Below are positions 43,034 to 52,034 of a stretch of 64,000 nt of DNA, piece after piece. Location: positions 21,750 to 85,749 of the forward strand of contig NZ_LWCS01000028.1 in the NCBI RefSeq assembly GCF_001650495.1, written 5' to 3'. The notes under the pieces are model-generated. The model did not search any database. It saw nothing but the letters and a program-made list of their open reading frames with translations, and was not told where the DNA came from. The DNA is from Mycolicibacterium iranicum. Lineage in GTDB: Bacteria; Actinomycetota; Actinomycetes; Mycobacteriales; Mycobacteriaceae. The number at the start of each line of letters is the position of its first letter. Position 1 is the stretch's first letter. The translations under genes were made by a program, and so were the position numbers.

Positions 43034-44226
43034 CAGCGCCGATACTGGTGCTGCGCTACGCCGACGTCGGCGTAGCCACCTACGCCAGCCTGCGCGTCGT
43101 CGGCGATCCGGAGACCACCGTGACGTGGGTGGTCGAAGAATCAGCGCTCGCCACCGTGAGGGAGCTGCTCGCCGACGCGCTGCCCGATCCCCGCCCGTCG
43201 GAGAATGTGCGCCACGCTCTGGAACGTGCCCTGACCGCAGGCTCTTTCGCAGACCCTGCCGCCGAACAGCACCTGGCTTACGTCCTCGGAGAGGATTTGA
43301 TTCCCGCCGCGGGCTGGCAGCTGATCGACGAATACCCGGACCCGACGTTGTTCATCGCTCCGACCGGCCGGCTCGCGCAGGTTCCGTGGGCGCTGCTGGC
43401 TTTCCCGGCAGCGCCGGGGCAGCGCCTCATCGAACTGGCCGACGTCCTCCTCGCGGCGCCGCCGAACATCGCCAACGCTCCGCGGGCCTCCACGCACTGG
43501 GACGAACGGCGCGACAACGCTGCCCTGCTGATCCTGGACCCCCGAGTGCCGGGGCAGCGACCCGATTCTGCGCTGGGCTCCGTGCTCGGCCGACCCGACC
43601 CCGACGGCCGTCTCACACAGCATTTTGCCCAGGTGAGAGCCCATCGTGACGTCCTGCCCGAGGTTGTCGCCACCGTCGAGCTGTTCCGGTCCACGCAGGC
43701 CGACCGCGGCTGGCTGTCCACTCAGCTGACGCGTTCGCCGAGCCGGCTGCTGTTCGTCGGGCACGCCACGGCGGCCGACGGCGATGTGGGTCACGCCGAC
43801 CGCGCTGCGGTGCACCTGGCCGACGAACATCCGCTGGCGGCCGGCGACTTGATGGCCGCCCAGCTGCCGATCCCGCCGCGGGCGGCGCTGCTCGCCTGCT
43901 CCTCGGGTGGCGACTACCGATTCGACGAGGCGACGGGACTTGTGGCCGCCCTGATCCTCGGCGGTGCCCAGCTCGTCACCGCTACCCTGTGGTCCCTCCC
44001 CACCGCCGCCGGCTACCGCCAGTTCTGCCGCACGGCAACCGAGTCCTCGGATCCGATGGCCGAAGCGGTCATCGCCGTCGACGTCGCCCATGAGGCGCAG
44101 GACGCGGGTCGCGCGGTCAACATATGGCAGCGCAAGCAGCTGACCCGTTGGCGCGACGGCGATCTGGACGCCAGCCCGCTGTATTGGGCCGCCCTGGTCA
44201 GTTTCGCCGTGGACGGTGCGCGGTGA
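43030..44226 (+). CDS. CHAT-domain (caspase-like) protease
   Basis: 398 aa. The CHAT domain spans about residues 95-395: LFIAPTGRLAQVPWALLAF is the usual entry, catalytic His245 lies in LLFVGHATA and Cys290 in ALLACSSGGDY, and GGAQLVTATLWSLP follows as expected. CHAT proteins are caspase/separase relatives that cut partner proteins, often in programmed-death or phage-defence pathways. The first about 90 residues are an unknown N-terminal region. Start ATG 43030 overlaps the TPR gene stop; the earlier in-frame GTG 43015 is less likely. Confidence 0.9.
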   Translation: MTAPILVLRYADVGVATYASLRVVGDPETTVTWVVEESALATVRELLADALPDPRPSENVRHALERALTAGSFADPAAEQHLAYVLGEDLIPAAGWQLIDEYPDPTLFIAPTGRLAQVPWALLAFPAAPGQRLIELADVLLAAPPNIANAPRASTHWDERRDNAALLILDPRVPGQRPDSALGSVLGRPDPDGRLTQHFAQVRAHRDVLPEVVATVELFRSTQADRGWLSTQLTRSPSRLLFVGHATAADGDVGHADRAAVHLADEHPLAAGDLMAAQLPIPPRAALLACSSGGDYRFDEATGLVAALILGGAQLVTATLWSLPTAAGYRQFCRTATESSDPMAEAVIAVDVAHEAQDAGRAVNIWQRKQLTRWRDGDLDASPLYWAALVSFAVDGAR

Positions 44227-44229
44227 GTA

Positions 44230-44550
44230 TCACCGGCGCGGTACGCGCACCGCGACCGAGGACTCGTCCCCGGGGCGGTAGTACATGTCGATGATGCTGC
44301 CGGGCGTGAAGCCCGCGAGAGCACTCTCGGGGATCAGCGTGGTCTCGCGGGCGGGGAATTGCCCGCCTTCGGGACGGCTGACCATGACGTCGAGTTCGAC
44401 CTCATGGCAGTCCGCGGAGAAGTCCCCGGTCAGGCGAAGTCCCACGACAACGCCGCGGGACCTGATCACGGTGCTCGTCGGCACGAACAGCACCGCTACC
44501 GTGCCGGCGAAAAGGAAGCTGAAGAAGATCAGGCTTAACAAGCTGGGCAT
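44230..44550 (-). CDS. Small membrane protein, opposite strand to the CHAT cassette
   Basis: 106 aa from ATG 44550. An N-terminal membrane helix (LLSLIFFSFLFAGTVAVLFV) leads into a soluble beta-rich region (RSRGVVVGLRLTGDFSADCHEVELDVMV) ending in PGDESSVAVRVPRR. The pattern resembles DUF3592-like small membrane proteins, but I am not sure. Its stop lies 3 bp after the CHAT stop and its start 55 bp before the GTG of the next cassette gene, so it is embedded in the cassette and might be an anchor or a guard; that is inference. Confidence 0.7.
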   Translation of the reverse strand: MPSLLSLIFFSFLFAGTVAVLFVPTSTVIRSRGVVVGLRLTGDFSADCHEVELDVMVSRPEGGQFPARETTLIPESALAGFTPGSIIDMYYRPGDESSVAVRVPRR

Positions 44551-44593
44551 GCCCTCACCGTCGATGAGGCCCACAGCTACCGAACCCAACTTC

Positions 44594-44599
44594 TATCCT
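44594..44599 (+). promoter_or_regulatory. -10 element of the second half of the CHAT cassette (leaderless)
   Basis: TATCCT, 6 nt, then GTG 44606; gives the two downstream genes their own promoter. Confidence 0.6.
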
Positions 44600-44605
44600 G
44601 TTTCG

Positions 44606-45916
44606 GTGAGCACGGGAACGGATACCTCGGTGGCGTTGCGGCAACCTCGCCGCGCGGTCATCGAACGTGCTTGGCGGGCGATCGGCCCGGGTGTCGAGGT
44701 GCTCAGCGCCGACGACGGGGGACCGCTGAGCCGCACGGTGAAGCGGATCATCGACCCCCTGGTGCTCCGGCTGCGCTCCAATACCAAGTTCTCGGCACCC
44801 TTCGTCACCGCCGACGTCGCCGCCGAGATGCACGACGCCATCCTCGGGCAGGCGGGCGCGCTGCGGGCGACCGCTCTCTGGTTCGATCTGCTCAAACGCG
44901 GCCGCCGCAGGCTGCGCATCACCACCGGCAACGCCCAGGAGCTGTACTTCCCGCTGTGCTTCGAGCTGGCGGTGACCCGCGGCGCGCCGGGGGAGCAGGA
45001 CGCCGACGCTGCTGATGTGATCCTTCGCGAGATCCACTCCGACCGCGACCGCACCGCGATCGAGGTGCTCAACCGCCACGTCGACGACGAGGACGTCGTT
45101 GCTGCATTGGCGGCGCAGGTGACGGACAGCTGGCTCGACGTACGGGCGGGAGCCGAGATCGCGGGTCCGTTCCTGGCTGGGCTCAGCACCGTGCTCGGCA
45201 GGGCCGACGGGCACAACGCGTCGGTGGCGCGCCAACGGGTGTGGTCGGCATTGGTGGCCGACGCGACGCCGTACAACCTGGGTGCTTCTGCGCGCAGCGA
45301 CGCGTCGCGCCTGCCGTGGTCGATCGTCGCGCTCGGCCTGAGTTCGGCTGAGCCGCAGCAACCTCCGGTCATCACCGGAGGCGAGGGTGGCCGGCCGCTC
45401 GACCGCAGCGTCGTGGACCGGGTGCGTGCCACCCTCCGCCGGGCGCTGGCTCGCGACGAGCTGCCCGACATCCCGTTGCTGTGCGCCGAGGAAGTCGACC
45501 GGTCCTGTGCGCCGTGGGGACTGCTGGGCGAAGACAAGCAGGCGACGTTGATCGCGGGCATCGAGGTCGCCGTCGACCTCGCACCGCTCGACGAGGCGGC
45601 GCAGTGCCGCACCGACCTCGCGCGTCAGATCCAGGCGCGGCTCCGCAAAGAGGCCTACGTTCTGCACGCGCGCCGCTACCTTGCCGAAGGTGCCCCGGTG
45701 CACCCGCGCCAGCAGGCGATCGTCGACGAACTCGCCGCGTTCTGCCGGCCCTACCTGAACCGGTTGTGGGCGCGGCTGCATGGCCGGGACGTCTGGCAGG
45801 AGCCGTGCACGGACGTCGATGACATCCGGGAGCTTCTCGAAGGAGTGTCCCGGTCGGTGAGTCTGGACCACCGCCAGCGCATCAAGGCGATGCTCGAAGC
45901 CCAGGACGTCCGATGA
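44606..45916 (+). CDS. Unrecognised 436-aa protein of the CHAT cassette
   Basis: I do not recognise the family. No signal peptide or membrane helix. The sequence is mostly alpha-helical with a charged, Arg-rich character (ERAWRAIGPGVEVLSADDGG; LLKRGRRRLRITTGNAQELY). A middle region (SARSDASRLPWSIVALGLSS) may be a strand core. The start is GTG 44606, fixed by a leaderless TATCCT box. It overlaps the next gene by 4 bp, so the pair is cotranslated. By context it could be a target, sensor or effector linked to the CHAT protease; nothing in its sequence proves that. Confidence 0.75.
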   Translation: MSTGTDTSVALRQPRRAVIERAWRAIGPGVEVLSADDGGPLSRTVKRIIDPLVLRLRSNTKFSAPFVTADVAAEMHDAILGQAGALRATALWFDLLKRGRRRLRITTGNAQELYFPLCFELAVTRGAPGEQDADAADVILREIHSDRDRTAIEVLNRHVDDEDVVAALAAQVTDSWLDVRAGAEIAGPFLAGLSTVLGRADGHNASVARQRVWSALVADATPYNLGASARSDASRLPWSIVALGLSSAEPQQPPVITGGEGGRPLDRSVVDRVRATLRRALARDELPDIPLLCAEEVDRSCAPWGLLGEDKQATLIAGIEVAVDLAPLDEAAQCRTDLARQIQARLRKEAYVLHARRYLAEGAPVHPRQQAIVDELAAFCRPYLNRLWARLHGRDVWQEPCTDVDDIRELLEGVSRSVSLDHRQRIKAMLEAQDVR

Positions 45917-47001
45917 GGTTCGTTGCGGAGTCGGGGCTGTGGACCACGGATGTGCCGCTCGCCGCTGTCCCGCTGACGGCCGTTCTCGAGGTGTCTGGAG
46001 CAGTCCTGTCATGGACGGTGGATGAACCGGACGCGACGGTGCACATCGCGTTCACCGATCCTGTTCGCGCGGAATGGCTTTGGCGGATCGTCGGTGATGA
46101 CGGGCACAGTGCGATCGTGTCCGCACTGGCGGCGGCACCCGAAGGTGAACTCGACGTCGAGGGCATTTCCTTCGATGCGGACGCGCTCAGACAGCTGCGG
46201 CGTCTGGCGCTGGGTCACTGGCTGCGCCGCTGGTGGCCGGCGAGCGACCGTGACGGGATCGTCGAGCTCGATGACGCGCTGCTCGCCGGGGAACTCGCGC
46301 TGCTGACCGCTTCGGCGGAGGACTACTTCACAGACGCCACGTTCGATTCGGATGTGGCGGAGCTGCTGACTCCCCATGCCGAGGTCTGGAGCGCGCTTGC
46401 ACGATCGGGCGATCCGCGCGTCGGCGAGTTGGTCCTGGCCTGCACTGAGCTCGCCGAGGACACGGGGATCTCCGTCGAGACGCCGGTCGTCGCGGCCCAA
46501 GCAGGCACTCGCGACGACTATGCCCTGGTAGCAGGAGCGGGTGCCGCCGGCGGCGCGGCCGAGGCGGTTGCACGAGGTGTGGCCTCGGTGAATTGGGCGG
46601 CCGTGCCGCCACGGGTGTTCGACGCGGCAGAGGACACCGTCGACTGGCACGTCGAAACCGACGGTGCCGTCGCCACCGCGGTGGTCCGCGCGCAGTTGTC
46701 GGGTCCCGGGTCGCCTGCCGGCATCGCCGTGCACGTCCGCTCGGGTGGGATCACCGGTGCCGGCCAGCTGGACGGCACGGGAACGGCAACTGTTGCCCTG
46801 CTCGACGAGGGTCACCGCGCGGTGACGGAAACGATTGCCTGGAGCCGTGATTGGCAGGGCACGGCGGTGACGATCGGCGTTGACGTCGGCGAGTCGTCCG
46901 AGATGCGGGACCGCGTCCGCGCCTTCGCTCGGGCGAGGCTGCAACGGCTCGGCGCCGACGCCTTCCTCGCCGAGGTGCTCGCCGCAGAGTCCGACTACTG
47001 A
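45913..47001 (+). CDS. Unrecognised 362-aa protein of the CHAT cassette
   Basis: I do not recognise the family. Acidic and Ala/Val-rich. The N-terminal about 190 residues are mixed alpha/beta (RFVAESGLWTTDVPLAAVPL ... LRRLALGHWLRRWWPASDRD). At residues about 200-215 there is DDYALVAGAGAAGGAAE, which repeats a motif of the TPR protein. The C-terminal half looks beta-rich (TVDWHVETDGAVATAVVRAQ; IAVHVRSGGITGAGQLDG), like an immunoglobulin-type or jelly-roll domain. ATG 45913 overlaps the previous stop. It ends overlapping the convergent small gene by 7 bp. Confidence 0.75.
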   Translation: MRFVAESGLWTTDVPLAAVPLTAVLEVSGAVLSWTVDEPDATVHIAFTDPVRAEWLWRIVGDDGHSAIVSALAAAPEGELDVEGISFDADALRQLRRLALGHWLRRWWPASDRDGIVELDDALLAGELALLTASAEDYFTDATFDSDVAELLTPHAEVWSALARSGDPRVGELVLACTELAEDTGISVETPVVAAQAGTRDDYALVAGAGAAGGAAEAVARGVASVNWAAVPPRVFDAAEDTVDWHVETDGAVATAVVRAQLSGPGSPAGIAVHVRSGGITGAGQLDGTGTATVALLDEGHRAVTETIAWSRDWQGTAVTIGVDVGESSEMRDRVRAFARARLQRLGADAFLAEVLAAESDY

Positions 47002-47267
47002 TCGGGGTCTTGGCTCATCGACTCGCGGATCTGAGCCAGCCGTTCGGCCGCGGCGCGCTGCCGGGCGTCGTACTGCTCCGCGATGGTGCGCCCTTCCGGC
47101 GTCTCGGCGTCCAGCTCGGCGGATCCGATCGACGAGGTGTACCGATTCTCGATTTTCTCTCGAACGGAGTCGAACGTCGGCACGCCTCCAGGCGTATAGC
47201 CCGTGTCAGCCGGAGTGCCCGGGTCGGCGGGCACGACTTCGGCGTCGATGATGGGCTCATCCGGCAT
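46995..47267 (-). CDS. Small acidic protein, 90 aa
   Basis: Starts MPDEPIIDAEVVPADPGTPA, a Pro/Asp-rich disordered region, then a helical part (FDSVREKIENRY ... EQYDARQRAAAERLAQIRESM). No membrane helix or cysteine. I do not know its function; a small conserved gene near uvrA exists in M. tuberculosis, but I cannot confirm identity. Its stop overlaps the last CHAT-cassette gene by 7 bp, and it starts 10 bp after the stop of the esterase gene on the same strand, so it may be the distal gene of that transcript. Confidence 0.7.
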   Translation of the reverse strand: MPDEPIIDAEVVPADPGTPADTGYTPGGVPTFDSVREKIENRYTSSIGSAELDAETPEGRTIAEQYDARQRAAAERLAQIRESMSQDPDQ

Positions 47268-47277
47268 GGTTACCACG

Positions 47278-48633
47278 CTACCCCCGGATGGCTCCCGGGA
47301 AGCCGACCGGCGCGACTCCGGGGGTGCCGATCTTGCCTGCCAGCCAAGGCAACGCGGCGGCGAATGCGTTCGAGGCGAAGGGCCAATCGTGGTTGCCAGG
47401 TTGGCTCACCACAGCGCACTCGATGCCCGACTGCCTACCCTGCCCGCACAGCGATCCCGCGGCGACCGCCTGGTCGTTGGGTTTGGCACCGGCGGCGTTC
47501 GCGGTGTTGACGTCGAACCACCCGGCGATTCCTCGATACGGTCCGTGCCGAGCGATCACCGCGGTCGGGTCGAATGACGCGTAGGCCGCGGTGTTGCCGC
47601 CGAACAGGCGGTCGACCGTCTCGGTCTGTGATCCCGAATTGGGTGCCGCGTCGCCGGCGATGTCGACGAAAGCAGTGAACGTATCTGGATGCATCACGGT
47701 CAGGTCGACCGCGCAGGTGCCGCCCATCGACCACCCGACTACACCCCAGTTCGCTGGGCTTGCACTGACGCCGTAGGTCGACTTCAGATAAGGCACAACA
47801 TCTTTGAGGAGATGATCCGCAGAGTTTCCCCGTGGTCCGTTGACACATTCGGTGTCGTTGTTGAATGTGCCGCCCGGATCTGCGAACACGAACACGGGTG
47901 CATAACCGCCGTGGGCGGCGGCGAAGTCATCGAGGATCTTGACCGCGCCGCCTGCGCGCATCCAGTCGGCAGGGGTGTTGAACTCGCCGCCGATCATCAT
48001 CACAGTGGGCAGCGCCGGCGGCGGGTCGCTGGCATACCAGGCGGGCGGCAGATAGACGAACTCCTGCCGGTGCCTGAAACCGGATGCACTGTCCGGGATG
48101 TCGACGGGGACGACACTGCCCTTGATCGGGATCGCGTGCTGCTTCTGCATCGCGGCGACCGTGACCGGATCGGTCTGATCCGGCAGTGGTCCTGCGGTGA
48201 GCTGATTCCACGCCGTCTGCACCGTGGGGAAGTAGCCGACCCACAGGTTCAGTGCCAGCGCTGCCGACAGCGCGCACAGCGGCACCGCGATCAGTGCGGC
48301 AACCCGTGGCCACCACCGACTGCCGCGCCATCCCGACATCAGCACTCCGATCGCCAACCCCGACAGCGCGATCCACAGCCACAGCGTGTGCGGTGCCGGA
48401 TTGGAATCATCGGCGATGCCCGCCGAGTCGATGTAGAGGTAAGTGCACAGCGCGAGTATTGCCCCGATGAACGCCGACCACGGCAGCCAGATCAGCCGCC
48501 ACCGCCTGGTGCGCCACCCGAGGGCGAGAACCACGGCGATCGCCGCCAGGATCTGCACGGTCAGAGGCAGCCACCCGTGCATCAGCGAGAGCGGGTGGCG
48601 CAGGGCTTCCGGAAAAGTCCCATGCAGCGTCAC
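47278..48633 (-). CDS. Membrane-anchored esterase (Esterase D / mycolyltransferase-like fold)
   Basis: 451 aa. Four hydrophobic segments occupy about residues 18-140, then an extracytoplasmic alpha/beta-hydrolase domain. The nucleophile is Ser in VVGWSMGGTCAVDL; an acidic residue lies near GWFDVNTANAAGA and the His in QPGNHDWPF. The domain resembles the antigen 85/Esterase D family, so acyl transfer or ester hydrolysis at the cell envelope is likely. GTG start at 48633 gives MTLHGTFPEAL. Its position before lysX matches Rv1639c. Confidence 0.85.
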   Translation of the reverse strand: MTLHGTFPEALRHPLSLMHGWLPLTVQILAAIAVVLALGWRTRRWRLIWLPWSAFIGAILALCTYLYIDSAGIADDSNPAPHTLWLWIALSGLAIGVLMSGWRGSRWWPRVAALIAVPLCALSAALALNLWVGYFPTVQTAWNQLTAGPLPDQTDPVTVAAMQKQHAIPIKGSVVPVDIPDSASGFRHRQEFVYLPPAWYASDPPPALPTVMMIGGEFNTPADWMRAGGAVKILDDFAAAHGGYAPVFVFADPGGTFNNDTECVNGPRGNSADHLLKDVVPYLKSTYGVSASPANWGVVGWSMGGTCAVDLTVMHPDTFTAFVDIAGDAAPNSGSQTETVDRLFGGNTAAYASFDPTAVIARHGPYRGIAGWFDVNTANAAGAKPNDQAVAAGSLCGQGRQSGIECAVVSQPGNHDWPFASNAFAAALPWLAGKIGTPGVAPVGFPGAIRG

Positions 48634-48687
48634 GCCTCCACAGTGACGGGCGACCCTTGGGAATCACTGTGACCCCGCTGTCAACTC

Positions 48688-51600
48688 CTAGCGGGGCTTG
48701 GCCAACGGAAACGGCAGCGTCTCGCGAATGCTGCGTCCGGTGATGAGCATGACCACGCGGTCGACACCCATCCCGAGCCCACCCGTCGGCGGCATCGCAT
48801 ACTCCATGGCTTGCAGGAAGTCCTCGTCGAGCTCCATGGCTTCCGGGTCGCCGCCCGCGGCCAGCAGCGATTGTCCCTGCAGCCTGCGGCGCTGCTCGAC
48901 CGGATCGGTCAGCTCGCTGTAGGCCGTTCCCAGCTCGACACCCCATGCGACGAGGTCCCAGCGCTCAGCGACGCCGGGGATGCTTCGGTGCGGCCGGGTC
49001 AGTGGCGACACCGATGTCGGAAAGTCTTTGTAGAACGTCGGTTCCGTCGTTTGGTCCTCGACCAGGTGCTCGTACATCTCGAGAACCACTGCGCCGGTGT
49101 CCCAGTGCGTCAGGTAGGGGATGCCCGCCCTGTCGCAGAGGCGGCGCAGCGTTGCAAGATCTGTCTCGACGTCGACGTGTTCGCCGAGGGCCTCCGAGAC
49201 GGCTTCGTGCACAGTCTTGACTGCCCACTGGCCGGAGATGTCGTGCGGCTCCAGCGTGCCGTCTTCGCGGGGACGCATGAACACATGAGAACCATTGGCG
49301 GCCTGCGCGGCGTTCTGGATCAGCTCGCGGCAACCGTCGATCCACACGTGGTAATCGGCGTGCGCCTGATACGCCTCCAGGAGCGTGAATTCCGGGTTGT
49401 GGCTGAAGTCGACCCCTTCGTTGCGGAATGCACGGCCCAATTCGAAGACCCGCTCGACTCCGCCCACGCACAACCGCTTCAGATAGAGCTCGGGAGCGAT
49501 CCGCAGGTACAGGTCGAGGTCGTAGGCGTTGATGTGCGTCAGGAACGGACGCGCGTTGGCTCCCCCGTGGATCTGCTGCAGGATCGGGGTCTCGACCTCC
49601 AGGAAGCCTTTACCGACAAGGGTTTCGCGGATGGCGTGCAGCACTCCGCTGCGCGCCCGAATGAGGTCGCGGGCGTCGGTGTTGACCGCGAGGTCCACGT
49701 AGCGGGCGCGGACCCGGGCCTCCTGGTCGGTAAGGCCCTTCCACTTGTCGGGCAGCGGGCGCAGGCACTTGCCGATCAGGCGCCAGCGCGTGACCAGCAC
49801 CGACCACTTGCCAGAGCGGGTGCGGCCCATCGTGCCGGTCACCTCGACGAGGTCGCCCAGATCGATCGTCCGGGTAAAATCCGCGGTGGAGCCGTCGCTC
49901 AACAACGAATTGTCAAGAGACAGCTGGGTTTCTCCGGACCAGTCGCGGAGTTGGGCGAACAGCACACCGCCGTAGTCCCGTAGGCGTAGCACCCGGCCCG
50001 AGACGGTGACCTCGGCTCCGTCGGCGGCGACCAGCGCCTGTGCGACGGTGTGGCTGGGCGGGCTGCCCACCGGATACGGGTCGACGCCGCTGTCCTGGAG
50101 CGCTTTCAGTTTCGCCATCCGGACCCGGACCTGCTCGGGCAGGCGCGGCGCGGCGTCGTCGTCGGGAAGATCCCCCTCGACGCCGATGGCGTCAGGTGCG
50201 GTGCCGTCGCTGTGCAGCAGGCCCGTCGCAACCAGAGATCCGGGTGCGGCGATGTGATGACCCGTGTGCGGCTGCTCGTGGCGTCGCGAAAACGGAAGCA
50301 CGAGAAAGCCTTCGGCGATCACCGAGGCCACCCCGACCCGGGGAATCAGCCTGGCATCCTCGTAACACGCAAAACGAGGGACCCACTCCGGCTGGTACTT
50401 CATGTTCGATCGGTACAGCGTCTCCAGCTGCCACCACCGCGAGAAGAAAACCAGCAGCCAGCGCCACAACCGTGCGACAGGCCCTGCGCCGAGCTGAGCA
50501 CCCTGCTCGAAGGCGGAGCGGAACATCGCGAAATTCAACGAAATTCGTGTGATACCGATGTCCTCTGCCTGCAGGCACAGCTCGCTGACCATCAATTCGA
50601 TGGTGCCGTTGGGGGACTGGGGGGCGCGGCGCATCAGGTCGAGGGAAACCCCGTTGCTGCCCCACGGCACCAGTGACAGCATCGCCACGACCTGGTCGTC
50701 GTTCTGGACCGCTTCCACGAGGAGACAGTCGGCGTCAGCTGGATCGCCGAGCCGGCCCAGCGCCATCGAGAAGCCGCGCTCGTCGTCGGTGTCCCGCCAC
50801 GCATCGGCGTGCGCTATCACCTCGGCCATGTCCTCGGCGGACAATTCTCGGTGCCTGCGGAAGCGCACGCTGACACCGGAACGTCGGGCGCGGGTGACCG
50901 CCTGTCTCACGGCCCGCATCTCGGAGCCGGACAGCCGAAAGACGTCCGGGTGCAGGATCGCCTCGTCACCGAGCTGCAGCGCGTTCAAACCAGCCTCGCG
51001 GAAGGCCTGTGCACCCGTCGCACTGGCGCCCATCACGCCGGGCGCCCAGCCGTAGGTTCCGCAGAGCTGCAGCCACGCTTCGATGGCCTGCGGCCACGCC
51101 TTCGGGTCGCCCACGGGGTCGCCGCTGGCCAGGCACACGCCCACCTCGACCCGATAGGTGATTGCGGCGCGTCCGCTGGGCGCGAACACCACGGCCTTGT
51201 CGCGACGGGTCGCGAAATAGCCGAGTGAGTCGTTCTTGCCGTAAACCTCGAGGAGACCGCGGATCGCCGATTCGTCTTCACCGGTGAGTGCGTTGTCGGC
51301 TCGCTGCGACTGGAAGAGGACGACGGCCGTGACCATCAACGCCATCGCACCGAACAACCCGAGCAGAGCATTCACGAACACATGCGGATGGCCGGAGAAC
51401 GCGCTGGCATCCGCACCGGCGAAGGCACCTACCCGGTTCAGCGCGTACCAGAAGCGGTCCGGCCGGGCCAGCGACCCCGGGAAAAGTTCGAGGACGCCCC
51501 AACCGACGAGGGTGCCGATGGCCATCCCGGCGACGAGCGTCGCGGCGGCCTTCAGCAGTGCGCCGCGGCGCACCCGGGCCCAGAACTCTTTGCGGGCCAG

Positions 51601-51996
51601 AAGCAGGAAGGCGACCGCAGCAAGGTGGAACACCAGGCCGATGACTTCGCCGATCTCTTCAAACCATCGCTCCTCGCCGCTGACCAGATCGGCGACGTTC
51701 ACGAAGACCGCGGCGATCATGTAGCCGAAAAGGATCCACCAGGCGATGCGTTTGCGCGCCGCCAGAGCGGCGGCGAGCAGGGCGAGGACGAAGGCCCAGG
51801 CGAAGCTGGTGTCGGGAAAGTTGAAGATGTAGTTGTCGACGAATTCGCGGGGGATCCTGATGACCGAGCGGACCAACGGCGAGATGCTCGCGATCAGGGA
51901 CAGTGTGGCGATGACGCCCACGATCCAGCCGGCGGCCGCGGGCACCCAGCGGTACCCCGACTTCGGATGCGCCCTGACGAGACTGGTGGGGGTCAT
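48688..51996 (-). CDS. lysX: Bifunctional lysylphosphatidylglycerol synthase / lysyl-tRNA synthetase LysX
   Basis: 1102 aa. About six N-terminal membrane segments (residues 15-250), then an MprF-like GNAT/DUF2156 transferase domain, and from about 600 a LysRS: OB-fold (VTVSGRVLRLRDYGGVLFAQLRDW), class II motif 2 (FRNEGVDFSHNPEFTLLEAY) and motif 3 (GGLGMGVDRVVMLITGRS). It charges Lys-tRNA and moves lysine to phosphatidylglycerol, lowering surface charge and giving resistance to cationic peptides. A 25-bp tandem repeat array begins 39 bp upstream of the ATG. Confidence 0.96.
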   Translation of the reverse strand: MTPTSLVRAHPKSGYRWVPAAAGWIVGVIATLSLIASISPLVRSVIRIPREFVDNYIFNFPDTSFAWAFVLALLAAALAARKRIAWWILFGYMIAAVFVNVADLVSGEERWFEEIGEVIGLVFHLAAVAFLLLARKEFWARVRRGALLKAAATLVAGMAIGTLVGWGVLELFPGSLARPDRFWYALNRVGAFAGADASAFSGHPHVFVNALLGLFGAMALMVTAVVLFQSQRADNALTGEDESAIRGLLEVYGKNDSLGYFATRRDKAVVFAPSGRAAITYRVEVGVCLASGDPVGDPKAWPQAIEAWLQLCGTYGWAPGVMGASATGAQAFREAGLNALQLGDEAILHPDVFRLSGSEMRAVRQAVTRARRSGVSVRFRRHRELSAEDMAEVIAHADAWRDTDDERGFSMALGRLGDPADADCLLVEAVQNDDQVVAMLSLVPWGSNGVSLDLMRRAPQSPNGTIELMVSELCLQAEDIGITRISLNFAMFRSAFEQGAQLGAGPVARLWRWLLVFFSRWWQLETLYRSNMKYQPEWVPRFACYEDARLIPRVGVASVIAEGFLVLPFSRRHEQPHTGHHIAAPGSLVATGLLHSDGTAPDAIGVEGDLPDDDAAPRLPEQVRVRMAKLKALQDSGVDPYPVGSPPSHTVAQALVAADGAEVTVSGRVLRLRDYGGVLFAQLRDWSGETQLSLDNSLLSDGSTADFTRTIDLGDLVEVTGTMGRTRSGKWSVLVTRWRLIGKCLRPLPDKWKGLTDQEARVRARYVDLAVNTDARDLIRARSGVLHAIRETLVGKGFLEVETPILQQIHGGANARPFLTHINAYDLDLYLRIAPELYLKRLCVGGVERVFELGRAFRNEGVDFSHNPEFTLLEAYQAHADYHVWIDGCRELIQNAAQAANGSHVFMRPREDGTLEPHDISGQWAVKTVHEAVSEALGEHVDVETDLATLRRLCDRAGIPYLTHWDTGAVVLEMYEHLVEDQTTEPTFYKDFPTSVSPLTRPHRSIPGVAERWDLVAWGVELGTAYSELTDPVEQRRRLQGQSLLAAGGDPEAMELDEDFLQAMEYAMPPTGGLGMGVDRVVMLITGRSIRETLPFPLAKPR

Positions 51997-52034
51997 AGGC
52001 CGCGAGGATATTCGCTCGGGTCGTCAGATCGTTG

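Noticed and set aside
44285..44605. In-frame N-terminal extension of the 436-aa protein
   Set aside because: It overlaps the opposite-strand membrane gene and lies upstream of a convincing leaderless promoter at 44594.
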